Below are positions 9,541-19,075 of a DNA stretch of 53,877 bases, piece by piece. This DNA is from Candidatus Kaelpia aquatica. Its GTDB lineage: Bacteria > Omnitrophota > Gorgyraeia > Kaelpiales > Kaelpiaceae. The notes beneath the pieces are model-generated. The model was given only the letters and a program-made list of their open reading frames with translations, did not search any database and was not told where the DNA came from. The position numbers and the translations under genes are program-made. Location of the stretch: contig JAVCCU010000038.1 in assembly GCA_030765335.1 (NCBI GenBank), forward strand, positions 1 to 53,877, given 5' to 3'. Each line of letters opens with the position of its first letter. Position 1 is the stretch's first letter.

Positions 9541-10332
9541 TTATCTTAAATGCCTGCCTATATATCTCTTTGCTTCTGTAACAGCTGAGCAAATAGCTAA
9601 AGCTGAAGTCTTAGGGTTACTGCTAGAGGGATAATTCCTGCATTCAATCTTTAGCCTAGATATCTTCGATTCAACTTCGATTATATGGGTTATAGTATCA
9701 TTATCACTAGAGATATAGATGTTAACCTCTATATCATCTAAGCCAGAAAGGAGCAGGAGTGTAGCAGAGACATTTATACTTTTAGGAAAACCCTCTGTTG
9801 CCTCCGAAACGCTGCCTTTAAAAACAGATTGCCCAGATAAATTGTCTAAATCAATATTATTGCTGATGATATAAGGCGACCCTTTAAGAGCCTTAATAGG
9901 TTTATAGCTAGAGAGCCTAATCTTATCTATGCCTTCATCTTTTATTGCCTCTATTGCGTCTAAACCTGCAACAGCTCCATGAGGTATTACAACATCTACA
10001 CCTCTATCTCTTGCTTGAGAAAGCAGCTCTTTAACCCTAAGAAGCCCTCCTGTACTCATGACCAAAATATCTTTTCTATATTTAACAATTAAAGGCATTA
10101 GATCTTTAACACAAGAACCTGAAGCTGTCTCTATTATAAAATCAGAATTGCAGACAACCTCTTCTATGCTATCTAAACTCTTAATCCAATCATACTTATT
10201 TAAAATTAAATCAACACTGCTTTTCTCAACATCGTAGATATAGACCTGATCTAAAGACAGGCTATAATCAGATATGGCCTGCTCTACAACAGAGCTCCCT
10301 ATTGTACCTAGACCTACAATTCCAACTTTCAT
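9541..10332 (-). CDS. nadX: L-aspartate dehydrogenase
   Basis: This enzyme oxidises L-aspartate to iminoaspartate, feeding quinolinate and NAD synthesis in place of aspartate oxidase NadB. The 263 residues start with a Rossmann motif GIVGLGTIGSS. The DUF108 family blocks IPHGAVAGLDAI and SNPKTSALA are present. It is the last gene of the long run that starts at argG and follows panC by two bases. No nadA or nadC is in the window. The neighbours are largely aspartate-using enzymes, which fits this call. Confidence 0.85.
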   Translation of the reverse strand: MKVGIVGLGTIGSSVVEQAISDYSLSLDQVYIYDVEKSSVDLILNKYDWIKSLDSIEEVVCNSDFIIETASGSCVKDLMPLIVKYRKDILVMSTGGLLRVKELLSQARDRGVDVVIPHGAVAGLDAIEAIKDEGIDKIRLSSYKPIKALKGSPYIISNNIDLDNLSGQSVFKGSVSEATEGFPKSINVSATLLLLSGLDDIEVNIYISSDNDTITHIIEVESKISRLKIECRNYPSSSNPKTSALAICSAVTEAKRYIGRHLR

Positions 10333-10334
10333 AA

Positions 10335-11174
10335 TTAAAAGACTATATTATCTATTAATCTTATTTTGTCAATCCATATCGCAACAGCTAAAATAGATTG
10401 TTTTTTGACTTGGCTCAAAGATTTTAGCGATTTACTATCTACAATATCCACATAATCTATTCTAACATTCGGTATCTCTTTAATCTTCTTCTTAAGCATA
10501 GCTTTTATCTTAGCTGCATCTCTTTGCCCATTCTTAAAAAGATCTTTCGCCTCCTTTAAACCTTTATATATAGCGGCTGCATTCTCTCTTGCAGTTTTAC
10601 TCAAATATCTATTCCTAGAACTCATAGCCAGCCCACTCTCTTCCCTTAACAGCGGTAAGACTCTGATTTTAAAAGGCATATTTAAATCTTTTATCATACG
10701 CCTGATAATGATAGCCTGCTGGTAATCTTTTTGGCCAAAATAAACAAAATCTGGCTGCACTATATTGAAGAGTTTAGTACATACCGTAGCAACACCCCTA
10801 AAATGATTAGGTCTGCTCTTTCCGCAGAGAAGAGACGATAATCCATTAACTTCAACATAGCTTGAATATTCTTGAGGATAAATCTGACCGCTGGAAGGAT
10901 AGAAAACAATATCCACGTTCTCATTTCTGGCAATACTGCAATCTCTTTTAAAATCCCTTGGATATCTCCTACAATCTTCTCCGGGTGAAAATTGAACAGG
11001 GTTCACAAAGATGCTTAGCACAACTACATTGCTCTCTTTTCTTGCCGCCCTTATCAAGCTGATATGACCTTGATGGAGATAGCCCATAGTAGGAACAAAA
11101 CCTATGCTCTTCCCTTCTAGCTTTAATCTTAGACTGTTATCCTGCAATGATTTTACAGCCTTAAATATCTTCAT
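10335..11174 (-). CDS. panC: pantothenate synthetase
   Basis: Pantothenate synthetase joins pantoate and beta-alanine using ATP in coenzyme A synthesis. From the ATG at 11174 it has 279 residues, the family size. The nucleotidyl-transferase motif is PTMGYLHQGH, FVNPVQF and FGQKDYQQ mark the active site, and SSRNRYLS is the KMSKS-like loop. A further ATG at 11195 would add seven residues not typical of the family, so I prefer 11174. It overlaps the end of folK by 14 bases. Confidence 0.93.
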   Translation of the reverse strand: MKIFKAVKSLQDNSLRLKLEGKSIGFVPTMGYLHQGHISLIRAARKESNVVVLSIFVNPVQFSPGEDCRRYPRDFKRDCSIARNENVDIVFYPSSGQIYPQEYSSYVEVNGLSSLLCGKSRPNHFRGVATVCTKLFNIVQPDFVYFGQKDYQQAIIIRRMIKDLNMPFKIRVLPLLREESGLAMSSRNRYLSKTARENAAAIYKGLKEAKDLFKNGQRDAAKIKAMLKKKIKEIPNVRIDYVDIVDSKSLKSLSQVKKQSILAVAIWIDKIRLIDNIVF

Positions 11175-11682
11175 CCCAACAAAGATTATCTCCATTAAAA
11201 ACAGCTATCTTTTTCATATTAATATCTTTTTTAATATCTTCAAGTCTTGATTTTAAATTTTCACCATTTAGAGGATCTTTGACAGTTGAAGTTAACTCAA
11301 GGAGTGGAAGAAGCTGAAAGACTCTATTCTTCAACCCCGGATGGGGTATTTTTAAGTCCTCTTCATCAATAATATCTGAATCGTAAAGCAGGATATCTAA
11401 GTCTAAAGTTCTAGGCCCCCATCTTACCCCATCACCTTTTCTGCCAAAATCTATCTCTATGTTTTTAAGTAACTCTAGAAGCTCATAAGGTGAGGCAACC
11501 ACCTCTATTTCAACAACAGCATTTAGAAAATAACTCTGTTCTTTATATCCCCATGGTTCTGATTCAAATAACGAAGATACAGCTTTTAACTCAAAAAGGT
11601 CCTTCAATTTAGCTAAAGATAGCTCTAAAATCTTTTTTCTATCACCCAGATTTGAGCCCAAAGAGATAAAAGCTCTACTCAC
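11161..11682 (-). CDS. folK: 2-amino-4-hydroxy-6-hydroxymethyldihydropteridine pyrophosphokinase
   Basis: FolK transfers pyrophosphate from ATP to 6-hydroxymethyldihydropterin in folate synthesis. The 173 residues carry the standard blocks: ISLGSNLGDR at the start, FLNAVVEIE, and the signature RWGPRTLDLDILLYD. The start is GTG at 11682, forming a GTGA overlap with the dapL stop. The last 35 residues beyond ELTS are loosely conserved. No folP or folB is adjacent, so its place in this operon is unexplained. Confidence 0.93.
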   Translation of the reverse strand: MSRAFISLGSNLGDRKKILELSLAKLKDLFELKAVSSLFESEPWGYKEQSYFLNAVVEIEVVASPYELLELLKNIEIDFGRKGDGVRWGPRTLDLDILLYDSDIIDEEDLKIPHPGLKNRVFQLLPLLELTSTVKDPLNGENLKSRLEDIKKDINMKKIAVFNGDNLCWDEDI

Positions 11683-12845
11683 AATAATTTAGCAATCCTC
11701 TCAGCAGCCTCTTTAATGCGGCTCTTATCATTAACTAAGGAGAACCTTAAATAACCTTCTCCAGAAGGTCCGAATCCAGAGCCAGGGGTAGCAATAATAA
11801 AGCATTCCTTGAGCAATAACTTAGAGAAATCGGCAGAGCTCATTTTAGAAGGAATTTTCGCCCAAACATAAAAAGTAGCTTCTGGAACTTTGATATTCCA
11901 ACCGGATTCAGATAAAGTTTGAATAAAGATATCTCTTCTCTCTCTATATATGCTTCTAAGCTCTACGATATGAGTATCATATATCTTAAGCGCCTCTATG
12001 GCTGCATACTGCACAGGGTTAAATACTCCGGAATCTATGTTAGATTTTACTTTTCTTAAACACTCAATGAGGCTCTTATTTCCACATGCCCAACCAACAC
12101 GCCATCCAGTCATATTGTAGGTCTTAGAAAAAGAGTGAAACTCGATAGCAACCTCAGATGCACCTTCAACTTCTAAGATACTGCAAGCTTCAGAAGAATC
12201 GTAAGTCAATTCAGAATAAGCAGCATCATAGAGCACGATAAACTCAAATTCTCGGGCCAGATCAACTATTCTCTTAAGATCTTCTTTTTTAATAATTTCT
12301 GCAGTGGGATTATTAGGATAATTCAAATAGAGCAGTTTAGTTTTTTTTAAAACATCCCTGCTCAAACCTTCAAGATCTGGTATAAAATTATTCTCCTCTT
12401 TAAGCGGAAGGTATTGTATTTGAGCACCTGCAAATATCGCTCCGCTACGGTAGGGAGGATAGAGCGGTTCCGGTATTAACACTAAATCGCCGGGATTAAT
12501 AACAGAGAGCGGAAAATGGGCAATCCCTTCTTTAGATCCTATCAAAGGCAGAATCTCGCTTTCAGGATCTATCTGAACATTAAACCTCTTTAAAAACCAT
12601 CTGGAGACCTCTGCTCTGAAGATGCTTAATCCCAAATCCAAAGGATACTGATGATTAACCTGGTCTTTGAGTTTCTCTTTTAAGACTTCCCTTACCTCCT
12701 GAGGTGTAGGAAGATCTGGATCTCCAATACCTAGGTCTATAAGATCTCTACCTTCGCTCTTTAATCTCTTTTTGATCTTATCTATCTCAACAAAAAGATA
12801 AGGCGGCAGCTCTTTAAGTCGCTGGGCAATCTCATGTTTAACCAT
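11679..12845 (-). CDS. dapL: LL-diaminopimelate aminotransferase (class I/II aminotransferase)
   Basis: A PLP aminotransferase of 388 residues. DapL turns tetrahydrodipicolinate directly into LL-diaminopimelate, skipping the succinylase branch. YPNNPTAE is at about 176-183, the PLP lysine is K241 in SFSKTYNMTGWR, and the C-terminal arginine lies in GYLRFSLV. The family alone does not prove the substrate. The call rests on dapA, dapB, dapF and lysA upstream and on the absence of dapD, dapC and dapE. The start has a GGAGG site ahead of it. Confidence 0.85.
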   Translation of the reverse strand: MVKHEIAQRLKELPPYLFVEIDKIKKRLKSEGRDLIDLGIGDPDLPTPQEVREVLKEKLKDQVNHQYPLDLGLSIFRAEVSRWFLKRFNVQIDPESEILPLIGSKEGIAHFPLSVINPGDLVLIPEPLYPPYRSGAIFAGAQIQYLPLKEENNFIPDLEGLSRDVLKKTKLLYLNYPNNPTAEIIKKEDLKRIVDLAREFEFIVLYDAAYSELTYDSSEACSILEVEGASEVAIEFHSFSKTYNMTGWRVGWACGNKSLIECLRKVKSNIDSGVFNPVQYAAIEALKIYDTHIVELRSIYRERRDIFIQTLSESGWNIKVPEATFYVWAKIPSKMSSADFSKLLLKECFIIATPGSGFGPSGEGYLRFSLVNDKSRIKEAAERIAKLL

Positions 12846-12848
12846 ACC

Positions 12849-13673
12849 TTAAGCCTCCTTTCTTATAGCTTCCAAAATATCGCGCTTTACTGCCTGAAAT
12901 TTTTCTTTACTGGAGATAAAACAACCATCCCATCTATCCCTAATCCAATTAATCCAAAAAGCATTCTTCAATATATATATCCCTAGAAGGGTCTTATCAC
13001 TCTTATCTTTAAGTCTTACATAACCCAAAGATGTATCTAGGGTAGTATCACTTCTTATAGACTGCAGTTCAATAAAAAAATTCTTAAGCATACTCTTTAA
13101 AAATTCATTCTCTATATAATCAAGATGATCGTTTACCGATTTTGTTCTTAAAGAGATGACCCATTTTTTGTGATTTATAAAAGAGAACGGTCTGAAATAA
13201 ATCTTCTTTGTACCCAAATTTTCGTTAATCTGATATTCATAAATATCAATAAAAGTAGGATTAAGATAATGGGCTCTCTTTACAAATTTTTCTGAATAGG
13301 AAGGCGCAAGTATGATAATCCTGGGAGCAAGAGTAGGATCTGTATTGTAAGATTTATATCTCTCTTGAAGACTCTTTATATTCGTAAGCGCCCAATCAAA
13401 ATGATCGATAGACTTAAATATTAGGCCGTCAACATCCCCTTCCCCGACTTCAATAATGACAAATCTTCCAATCATATCCACCGCCATGATATCTATCTTA
13501 CCCACAGGCGTAGAGATATCCCTATCTAAACCAAACATCCCCCTCTCTAGGCTGCTGAGCCCTTCAAAGAGAAGCTCTGCTATCCCGGAGATATTATTTA
13601 ATCTATCTTCTTCAGCAGCGTTGTTTTTTTTAGAACTACTTACTCCGTTATTTTTAAGGTGAGTAAAGACCAT
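12849..13673 (-). CDS. PD-(D/E)XK nuclease-like protein with altered active site
   Basis: A 274-residue protein I do not recognise by name. Residues 30-100 resemble the NucS/DUF91 nuclease core: an acidic helix (E43), GKIDIMAVD with D61, and FVIIEVGEG at 71-79. Active members carry E-x-K at the last position; here it is E75-V-G77, so the catalytic lysine is missing. The second half (about 150-274) is conserved-looking but unassigned. A GGAGGA site precedes the ATG. It overlaps the upstream CHASE2/SpoIIE-like gene by 34 bases, which suggests the two act together. Confidence 0.6.
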   Translation of the reverse strand: MVFTHLKNNGVSSSKKNNAAEEDRLNNISGIAELLFEGLSSLERGMFGLDRDISTPVGKIDIMAVDMIGRFVIIEVGEGDVDGLIFKSIDHFDWALTNIKSLQERYKSYNTDPTLAPRIIILAPSYSEKFVKRAHYLNPTFIDIYEYQINENLGTKKIYFRPFSFINHKKWVISLRTKSVNDHLDYIENEFLKSMLKNFFIELQSIRSDTTLDTSLGYVRLKDKSDKTLLGIYILKNAFWINWIRDRWDGCFISSKEKFQAVKRDILEAIRKEA

Positions 13674-15322
13674 TCTTCCTCCGGCTTCTTAGGACAGCAC
13701 TTGAGAAACTCTTTAAATATACCATCTGCAACTCTCTCTTCCTTATCTTTTAAGCAATTCTTAAGGTGCCCTAAAAACTCATCGGTTATACCGCCGTTGC
13801 TAGAGAGCATCTTTGCAATACCACCGCTATATCCAATAAGCATGGCATTGTCTTTTATGATCACCTCTTCCTCCTTAAAAGGAACATCCCTGGCTATTCC
13901 TAGAGGAGTAGGCTCTTCTGCAGCAAGAATATTTACAACTCCATCTCCATTAACAAATATTAAAGGATCATGCCCAGCATTAACATACCTTAAACTGCTC
14001 TTCTTTGCATCATATAGAACATATGCCAATGTTACATACTTAGCCTGCTCTGCATATCTAAACACAGTGTTATTTAAAACCTGTACGACCTTGCTTGGCT
14101 CTTTATAGATAGAAGCAAAATCTCTCCAACTATGCACTATCTCCATAATATACTCCACCCGCTCTATTCCGCTGCCCGGAACCCAGCCTATAACAACTCC
14201 TAATTCACCTTTAGAAAATTCCAAAAATTGATAAAAATCCCCCCCGACAGAATCCATCTTATAGCGATTGACACTAACTAAAGCACCGTTAGAGCTTAGG
14301 ACTGCATTGGGCAAAACCTCTCTCTCTTTAAGAAGCCGTGCCAACTGAGTATCTTTCCTCTCTTTTTTGTAAACCTTACTATCATACTCCTTTTCAAAAA
14401 CAACAACTGCAAGAGCCAGCAACGCAAATATAGAGACTGGCATCAGTTCAATATAATTCCTACTAATAGTAAAATAAAATCTATGGAACGCAATCCAAGC
14501 AAAAAATATTAATGAAAAGACGATGAAAAGACGATTAAACTTAAGCGATTTCAGCATGATATAGATAATAGAAAATATGAATATTCCGATATATATTGTA
14601 AACTCTACAGGAAAAACAGAGAAGACTTTACGGTTCAGCAGGGTATATAACAATGAATACGACTCTGACAAAGAGCCCCCTTCTTTACTTAATAGTACTA
14701 TGTTATCACTAAGATCGGTTATATAACTATCACGGTAACCCTCTTTTTTCAGCATACCGAAAAGGGCAATATTAGATGCAGGAAGAACTTTAATATTCTC
14801 TTGGAGAAGAAAATAAAACTTCTCTCTCTTACTCAACGCTGCTCTCTCAGCATCCCCCCCAAGAGTAAAGCCTACGCTAGGCATATCTTTGTAGTTGGCA
14901 AACGAATAGAGCAGCCCTCTCTCCTTGCCATATACCATATGGGTCTTGAATCCCACTTTTAAATCTTTGATATTCTCTGCAAACGGAACAATGACCTTAT
15001 CATTCTGTAAAAATTTATTAAACCCTTTTATATCTTTAGCGCTCTCAATGAAATCAGGGCTCAAGACTAACTTATCAGGCTTAAAATCCAAAATATAAGT
15101 AATAAGATAGTCCAGCCAATCACCACCCCAAGGCCAAAGCTCCTGTTCTCTAAAGCTCTCCTCAGCTATAGTGACTACCACAATCTGCCTGGCAGAGATA
15201 TCTTCATCTTTCAGAAACTTTGAAAGAACCGGCTTCTCAAATCTCCAAAAAAAACCTGAAAGTGATAGGATAACACCTGCTAGAATAGCAGATACTACAA
15301 GGTATATTTTTAATTTTTTCAT
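13640..15322 (-). CDS. CHASE2-type membrane receptor with degenerate SpoIIE/PP2C phosphatase domain
   Basis: A 560-residue membrane protein. A helix at about 6-24 leads to an extracytoplasmic CHASE2-like domain (about 45-235; note IAEESF and LWPWGGDWL). Three helices follow at about 241-257, 264-280 and 291-309, then a SpoIIE-type domain (about 335-560). Landmarks of that fold remain: VGGDFYQF (D362), VNAGHDPLIF and TPLGI. Three metal-binding sites are changed: IGWVPGSG (W380 where Asp is usual), YSGGIAKM (no DG) and EEEW at the final DD site. It is likely a pseudophosphatase. It sits between dapB and dapL and overlaps dapB by one base. Confidence 0.8.
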   Translation of the reverse strand: MKKLKIYLVVSAILAGVILSLSGFFWRFEKPVLSKFLKDEDISARQIVVVTIAEESFREQELWPWGGDWLDYLITYILDFKPDKLVLSPDFIESAKDIKGFNKFLQNDKVIVPFAENIKDLKVGFKTHMVYGKERGLLYSFANYKDMPSVGFTLGGDAERAALSKREKFYFLLQENIKVLPASNIALFGMLKKEGYRDSYITDLSDNIVLLSKEGGSLSESYSLLYTLLNRKVFSVFPVEFTIYIGIFIFSIIYIMLKSLKFNRLFIVFSLIFFAWIAFHRFYFTISRNYIELMPVSIFALLALAVVVFEKEYDSKVYKKERKDTQLARLLKEREVLPNAVLSSNGALVSVNRYKMDSVGGDFYQFLEFSKGELGVVIGWVPGSGIERVEYIMEIVHSWRDFASIYKEPSKVVQVLNNTVFRYAEQAKYVTLAYVLYDAKKSSLRYVNAGHDPLIFVNGDGVVNILAAEEPTPLGIARDVPFKEEEVIIKDNAMLIGYSGGIAKMLSSNGGITDEFLGHLKNCLKDKEERVADGIFKEFLKCCPKKPEEEWSLLTLKITE

Positions 15323-16128
15323 TACCCGCCCAGCTTAGCAGATAGCACATCCTGCATAGTGTAGAGCCCCGCTTTTTTATCCTTGATATATTTAACCCCC
15401 AGAATTGCCCCTCTAGCAAATATATCGCGTGAAATAGCAGAATGACTTAACTCTATGACTTCATTATTGCCCGCAAATATGATCTTATGTTCTCCAACTA
15501 TTTCGCCTAAGCGGAGAGCATGCATAGTAAGATCGTTCTTCTTCCGCTGAGCACTAGACCCTTCTCTGCCATAAGTAAGTACTAAATCTCTTCTAACACT
15601 TTTTATCAGTTCAGCAATTCTCTTTGCAGTACCGGACGGTGCATCTTTCTTCTTATTATGATGTGCCTCAACAACCTCTATATCATAATCCTCGCCCAAT
15701 AATTCAGTCAACTGCGGTATAATCTTAAACAGCACATTAATACCTATACTCATGTTAGGCGAAATCAAAACTGCAGCTCTCTCTGAAAGGTTCTCTAACT
15801 CTTTAAGCTGTTCCGCATTAAAACCGGTAGTTCCGATTACCATACCTTTGCCAAATTCAGAGACTACTCTCAAATGTCTCAAAGTAGCATCAGGAGTGCT
15901 GAACTCTATGACCAAATCTGCATTCTTTATATGTTCTCTTATATCCTCAACTATTAAAATGCCTCTCTTTTCGCCTAAGATAGTACTCCCCAGATCATCT
16001 TTAAGCCCGGGAAAAGCAGACTGCTCAACCCCTACAATAAGCTCTAACTCAGAATCCAGAAGAACAAGCCTAGATATCATTTTACCCATCCTTCCTAGGC
16101 AGCCCGAGACTATCAATTTTGTATTCAT
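15322..16128 (-). CDS. dapB: 4-hydroxy-tetrahydrodipicolinate reductase
   Basis: DapB reduces the dapA product with NAD(P)H in lysine and diaminopimelate synthesis. The 268 residues begin with a Rossmann motif, SGCLGRMGK, and include IEFSTPDA, GTTGF, the catalytic EAHHNKKKDAPSGTA block and the C-terminal FARGAILG helix. Both ends overlap neighbours by one base (TAATG), typical of tightly coupled translation with dapA upstream and the CHASE2 protein downstream. Confidence 0.97.
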   Translation of the reverse strand: MNTKLIVSGCLGRMGKMISRLVLLDSELELIVGVEQSAFPGLKDDLGSTILGEKRGILIVEDIREHIKNADLVIEFSTPDATLRHLRVVSEFGKGMVIGTTGFNAEQLKELENLSERAAVLISPNMSIGINVLFKIIPQLTELLGEDYDIEVVEAHHNKKKDAPSGTAKRIAELIKSVRRDLVLTYGREGSSAQRKKNDLTMHALRLGEIVGEHKIIFAGNNEVIELSHSAISRDIFARGAILGVKYIKDKKAGLYTMQDVLSAKLGG

Positions 16129-17003
16129 TATATCAGCCCGTACTTTTTTATTATTGATCTTATCTTCACTCTATTCACAGGTAATAATTTTACCAAAGGA
16201 AGCCTTAGTTCATCCGATATAATACCTATCATACCCATAGCTGCTTTAACAGGGGCAGGATTGGTCTCTAAGAATAGCGCCTTGACCAACGGATATAAAT
16301 CTATATGCAGTTTTCTTGCAGCTGCTAGATCTCCGTTCTCAAATTTCCTGACTACATCCTCAACCTCTCTAGGCATAATATTGGCCAAAACAGATATAAC
16401 ACCAGCTCCTCCAATAGACAAAATCGGAAGCGTTAGGGCATCATCTCCTGATATCAGAAGAAAATCTTTAGGGCATAGACTCTTGATAGCCAGCATCTGA
16501 TCCAAGCTGCCAGTTGCTTCCTTTACTCCGACTATATTCTTATATCGCCTTCCAAGGCGCGCTATAGTCTCAGGGGCCATATTAACACCTGTACGTGATG
16601 GGATATTATAGAGTATTAGCGGTATTCTTACCTCTTCTGCTATAGCTTTAAAATGCTGATAAAGACCTTCTTGAGTAGGCTTGTTGTAATAAGGACATAT
16701 AAGTAAAGACCCGCTAGCTCCTCTCTTCTGAGCAAATTTAGTATACCTGATAGCCTCTTCTGTAGAGTTAGAACCCGTCCCAGCAATGACTGGGATACGC
16801 CCAGCAGCCTCCTCTATAACGGTCTCTACGACTCTCTCATGCTCTCTCTCAGTCAGAGTTGCAGACTCTCCCGTAGTTCCGCATGGAACAAGAGCCGAAG
16901 TACCGTTCTTAATATGGTATCTTACAAGCTTCTTTAATCCTATTTTATCCACCTTACCATCTTTAAAAGGCGTAACAAGTGCCACCATAGAACCTCTAAA
17001 CAT
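16128..17003 (-). CDS. dapA: 4-hydroxy-tetrahydrodipicolinate synthase
   Basis: DapA condenses pyruvate with aspartate semialdehyde, the committed lysine step. The 291 residues form a TIM barrel with the GTTGES loop at 42-47, the active-site tyrosine Y132 in LYNIPSRTGV, and the Schiff-base lysine K161 in GVKEATGS. It lies 12 bases after dapF and overlaps dapB by one base. Its substrate is supplied by asd, encoded in the other long operon of this window. Confidence 0.97.
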   Translation of the reverse strand: MFRGSMVALVTPFKDGKVDKIGLKKLVRYHIKNGTSALVPCGTTGESATLTEREHERVVETVIEEAAGRIPVIAGTGSNSTEEAIRYTKFAQKRGASGSLLICPYYNKPTQEGLYQHFKAIAEEVRIPLILYNIPSRTGVNMAPETIARLGRRYKNIVGVKEATGSLDQMLAIKSLCPKDFLLISGDDALTLPILSIGGAGVISVLANIMPREVEDVVRKFENGDLAAARKLHIDLYPLVKALFLETNPAPVKAAMGMIGIISDELRLPLVKLLPVNRVKIRSIIKKYGLI

Positions 17004-17015
17004 GTGCCCTACCTC

Positions 17016-17828
17016 CTATTTAATTTTAAATTTTGATTCAAAGAGAAGCTCCGCTCTACCTTCAAGGTAGACATCGCTAAATATTCCCTTTTGATAAGAA
17101 TATGAGATCTTCAATCTTTTACCGCTTAAAGGAAGAACTATTAAATCCTTAGAGCTATAACCTTTCTTCAATCCATATATCAAAGCAGAGGCTACACAGC
17201 CAGTTCCGCAAGCCAAAGTCTCAACCTCCACCCCTCTCTCGTAAGTTCTAACAGCAAGATATCCTCTCTCCCAACGCATAAAATCTACATTGGTTCCCCG
17301 AGGCTTAAAAAGAGAGTGGTGCCTTATCTTTGAACCTATATTAAAGACATCATAATCGCAAAGAGCACCTACCTCAACAACAAAATGAGGAACTCCGGTA
17401 TCCAGATAATCGCCCTCTATAGTCTTCCTGTCTATCTTTACTTTTAAGTTCGGCCTATATTCAAAAGAGGCCATCATCTTAATTCTGATAAAATCATCTT
17501 TTTTGACCTCTCCTTTTATAATGCCAGCCTTAGTCTCAATGCAAGAATTTCTAGTTATTAGCTTCTTGCTGTAAGCCCAGAGAATAAAAGACCTCATTCC
17601 ATTACCGCACATCTCAGCTTCAGTTCCATCGGAATTAAATATTCTCATTTTAAGGTCTGCTCTCTTTGAGCTTTCTGCAACCAGAAGCCCATCTGCGCCA
17701 ACCCCGTACTTTCGAATACATAGCTTAACGGCTATGTTTCTTAATTCAGATTTAGAAAAAGTTCTGTTTTTGATTATGACAAAGTCATTTCCGCTGGCAA
17801 CGGCCTTATGAAAAGAGATGATCTTCAT
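17016..17828 (-). CDS. dapF: diaminopimelate epimerase
   Basis: DapF turns LL-diaminopimelate into the meso form used for peptidoglycan and lysine. The 270 residues hold both catalytic cysteines, C74 in MCGNGMR and C207 in ACGTGC, and the substrate-binding GNDF near the start. The reaction directly follows DapL. The gene overlaps lysA by four bases (ATGA). Confidence 0.96.
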   Translation of the reverse strand: MKIISFHKAVASGNDFVIIKNRTFSKSELRNIAVKLCIRKYGVGADGLLVAESSKRADLKMRIFNSDGTEAEMCGNGMRSFILWAYSKKLITRNSCIETKAGIIKGEVKKDDFIRIKMMASFEYRPNLKVKIDRKTIEGDYLDTGVPHFVVEVGALCDYDVFNIGSKIRHHSLFKPRGTNVDFMRWERGYLAVRTYERGVEVETLACGTGCVASALIYGLKKGYSSKDLIVLPLSGKRLKISYSYQKGIFSDVYLEGRAELLFESKFKIK

Positions 17829-19072
17829 TTTAAAAATCCCGGCATGCTCTCTCCTCTTATCAAATCCTTATAACCTTCAGGATCTTTAATAAGATAAGAG
17901 CTGCTGTCTTTGACCATGACCTCACCGCATCTGGGATGACTATTGTAGTTTGATGCCATTGTAAACCCATAAGCCCCTGCGCTAAATAAAACTATCTTGT
18001 CTTTACTCTTCAATTTAGGAAAGCTCCTAGATAAAGCTAGGAAATCTGAGCTCTCACAAATTGGACCTACAACATCGTATAGCTCTTTTCTCCCAGCCCT
18101 CTTTTCAGCCAATCCTGCCTCATGATAAGCAGAGTATAGAGCCGGTCTTATTAAAAGATTCATACCTCCATCAACTATAGCAAATTTTTTATCTATACCA
18201 TCCTTAATATATTGGACCGTAGTAACCAATATTCCAGAATTACCAGCAATAAATCTGCCCGGTTCCAGAATAAGCTTAAGTCCGGCTTTTTTTATCAAAC
18301 CTTTTATCTCAGATGCATATTTTTGAGCAGTCAAAGCTTTTTCATCTTTATAAATAATTCCTAAGCCACCACCGATATTTAAATATTGAAAATCGCAATA
18401 TTTCTCAGACTTTAGCTTTAAAGCAACCTTTATAGCTTTTAAAAACGGCTCATTATAAATAATTTGAGATCCAATATGTAAATGTAGTCCTGAGATCAAT
18501 AGATTCTTATAATTATTTCTATTTTGTAGAATATTTTTTATAACACCATAAGAGAGTCCGAACTTTGTCTCTTTCTTGCCTGTTGTAATGAACTTATGCG
18601 TCTTAGGGTCTACGTCGGGATTCAATCTTAGACAGACACCCTGCTTCTTACCCAGGCTCTTGGCAGCTTTATTGATTCTTTCAAGCTCAGAGATAGACTC
18701 AACATTGAAAAATTTTATACCTTTTTTGATTGCATAGATTATCTCGTCCTCTCTTTTACCAACCCCGGCATAGACAACTTTAGATGCAGAAGAGCCAGCC
18801 TTAAGAGCTCGAAAAAGCTCTCCGCCAGAAACAACATCCATGCCTGCGCCAGCTTTAGATAGCAACCTTAAAACAGCTAGATTAGAATTTGATTTAACAC
18901 TAAAACATATAAGCGGAGACAGCTCTTTAAACGCACTTTTAAGTTTTAAAAAGTGGTCCAGAAAAGTATTAGCGCTATAGATGTAGAGCGGAGTCCCAAA
19001 CTTCTCTAGAAGAGAAGAGACCTTAATATCCTCTGCATAAAGGTAATTACCCCGATATTTAAATCTATGCAT
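17825..19072 (-). CDS. lysA: diaminopimelate decarboxylase
   Basis: LysA makes lysine from meso-diaminopimelate. This PLP enzyme of fold type III has 415 residues, with the PLP lysine K60 in CFSVKSNSN, HIGSQI in the barrel, the glycine loop NIGGGLGI, the phosphate-binding EPGRF and the substrate-site cysteine in GPICESSD. It lies three bases downstream of argH and overlaps dapF. The set of lysine genes here is complete from aspartate semialdehyde onward. Confidence 0.96.
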   Translation of the reverse strand: MHRFKYRGNYLYAEDIKVSSLLEKFGTPLYIYSANTFLDHFLKLKSAFKELSPLICFSVKSNSNLAVLRLLSKAGAGMDVVSGGELFRALKAGSSASKVVYAGVGKREDEIIYAIKKGIKFFNVESISELERINKAAKSLGKKQGVCLRLNPDVDPKTHKFITTGKKETKFGLSYGVIKNILQNRNNYKNLLISGLHLHIGSQIIYNEPFLKAIKVALKLKSEKYCDFQYLNIGGGLGIIYKDEKALTAQKYASEIKGLIKKAGLKLILEPGRFIAGNSGILVTTVQYIKDGIDKKFAIVDGGMNLLIRPALYSAYHEAGLAEKRAGRKELYDVVGPICESSDFLALSRSFPKLKSKDKIVLFSAGAYGFTMASNYNSHPRCGEVMVKDSSSYLIKDPEGYKDLIRGESMPGFLK

Positions 19073-19075
19073 AAT

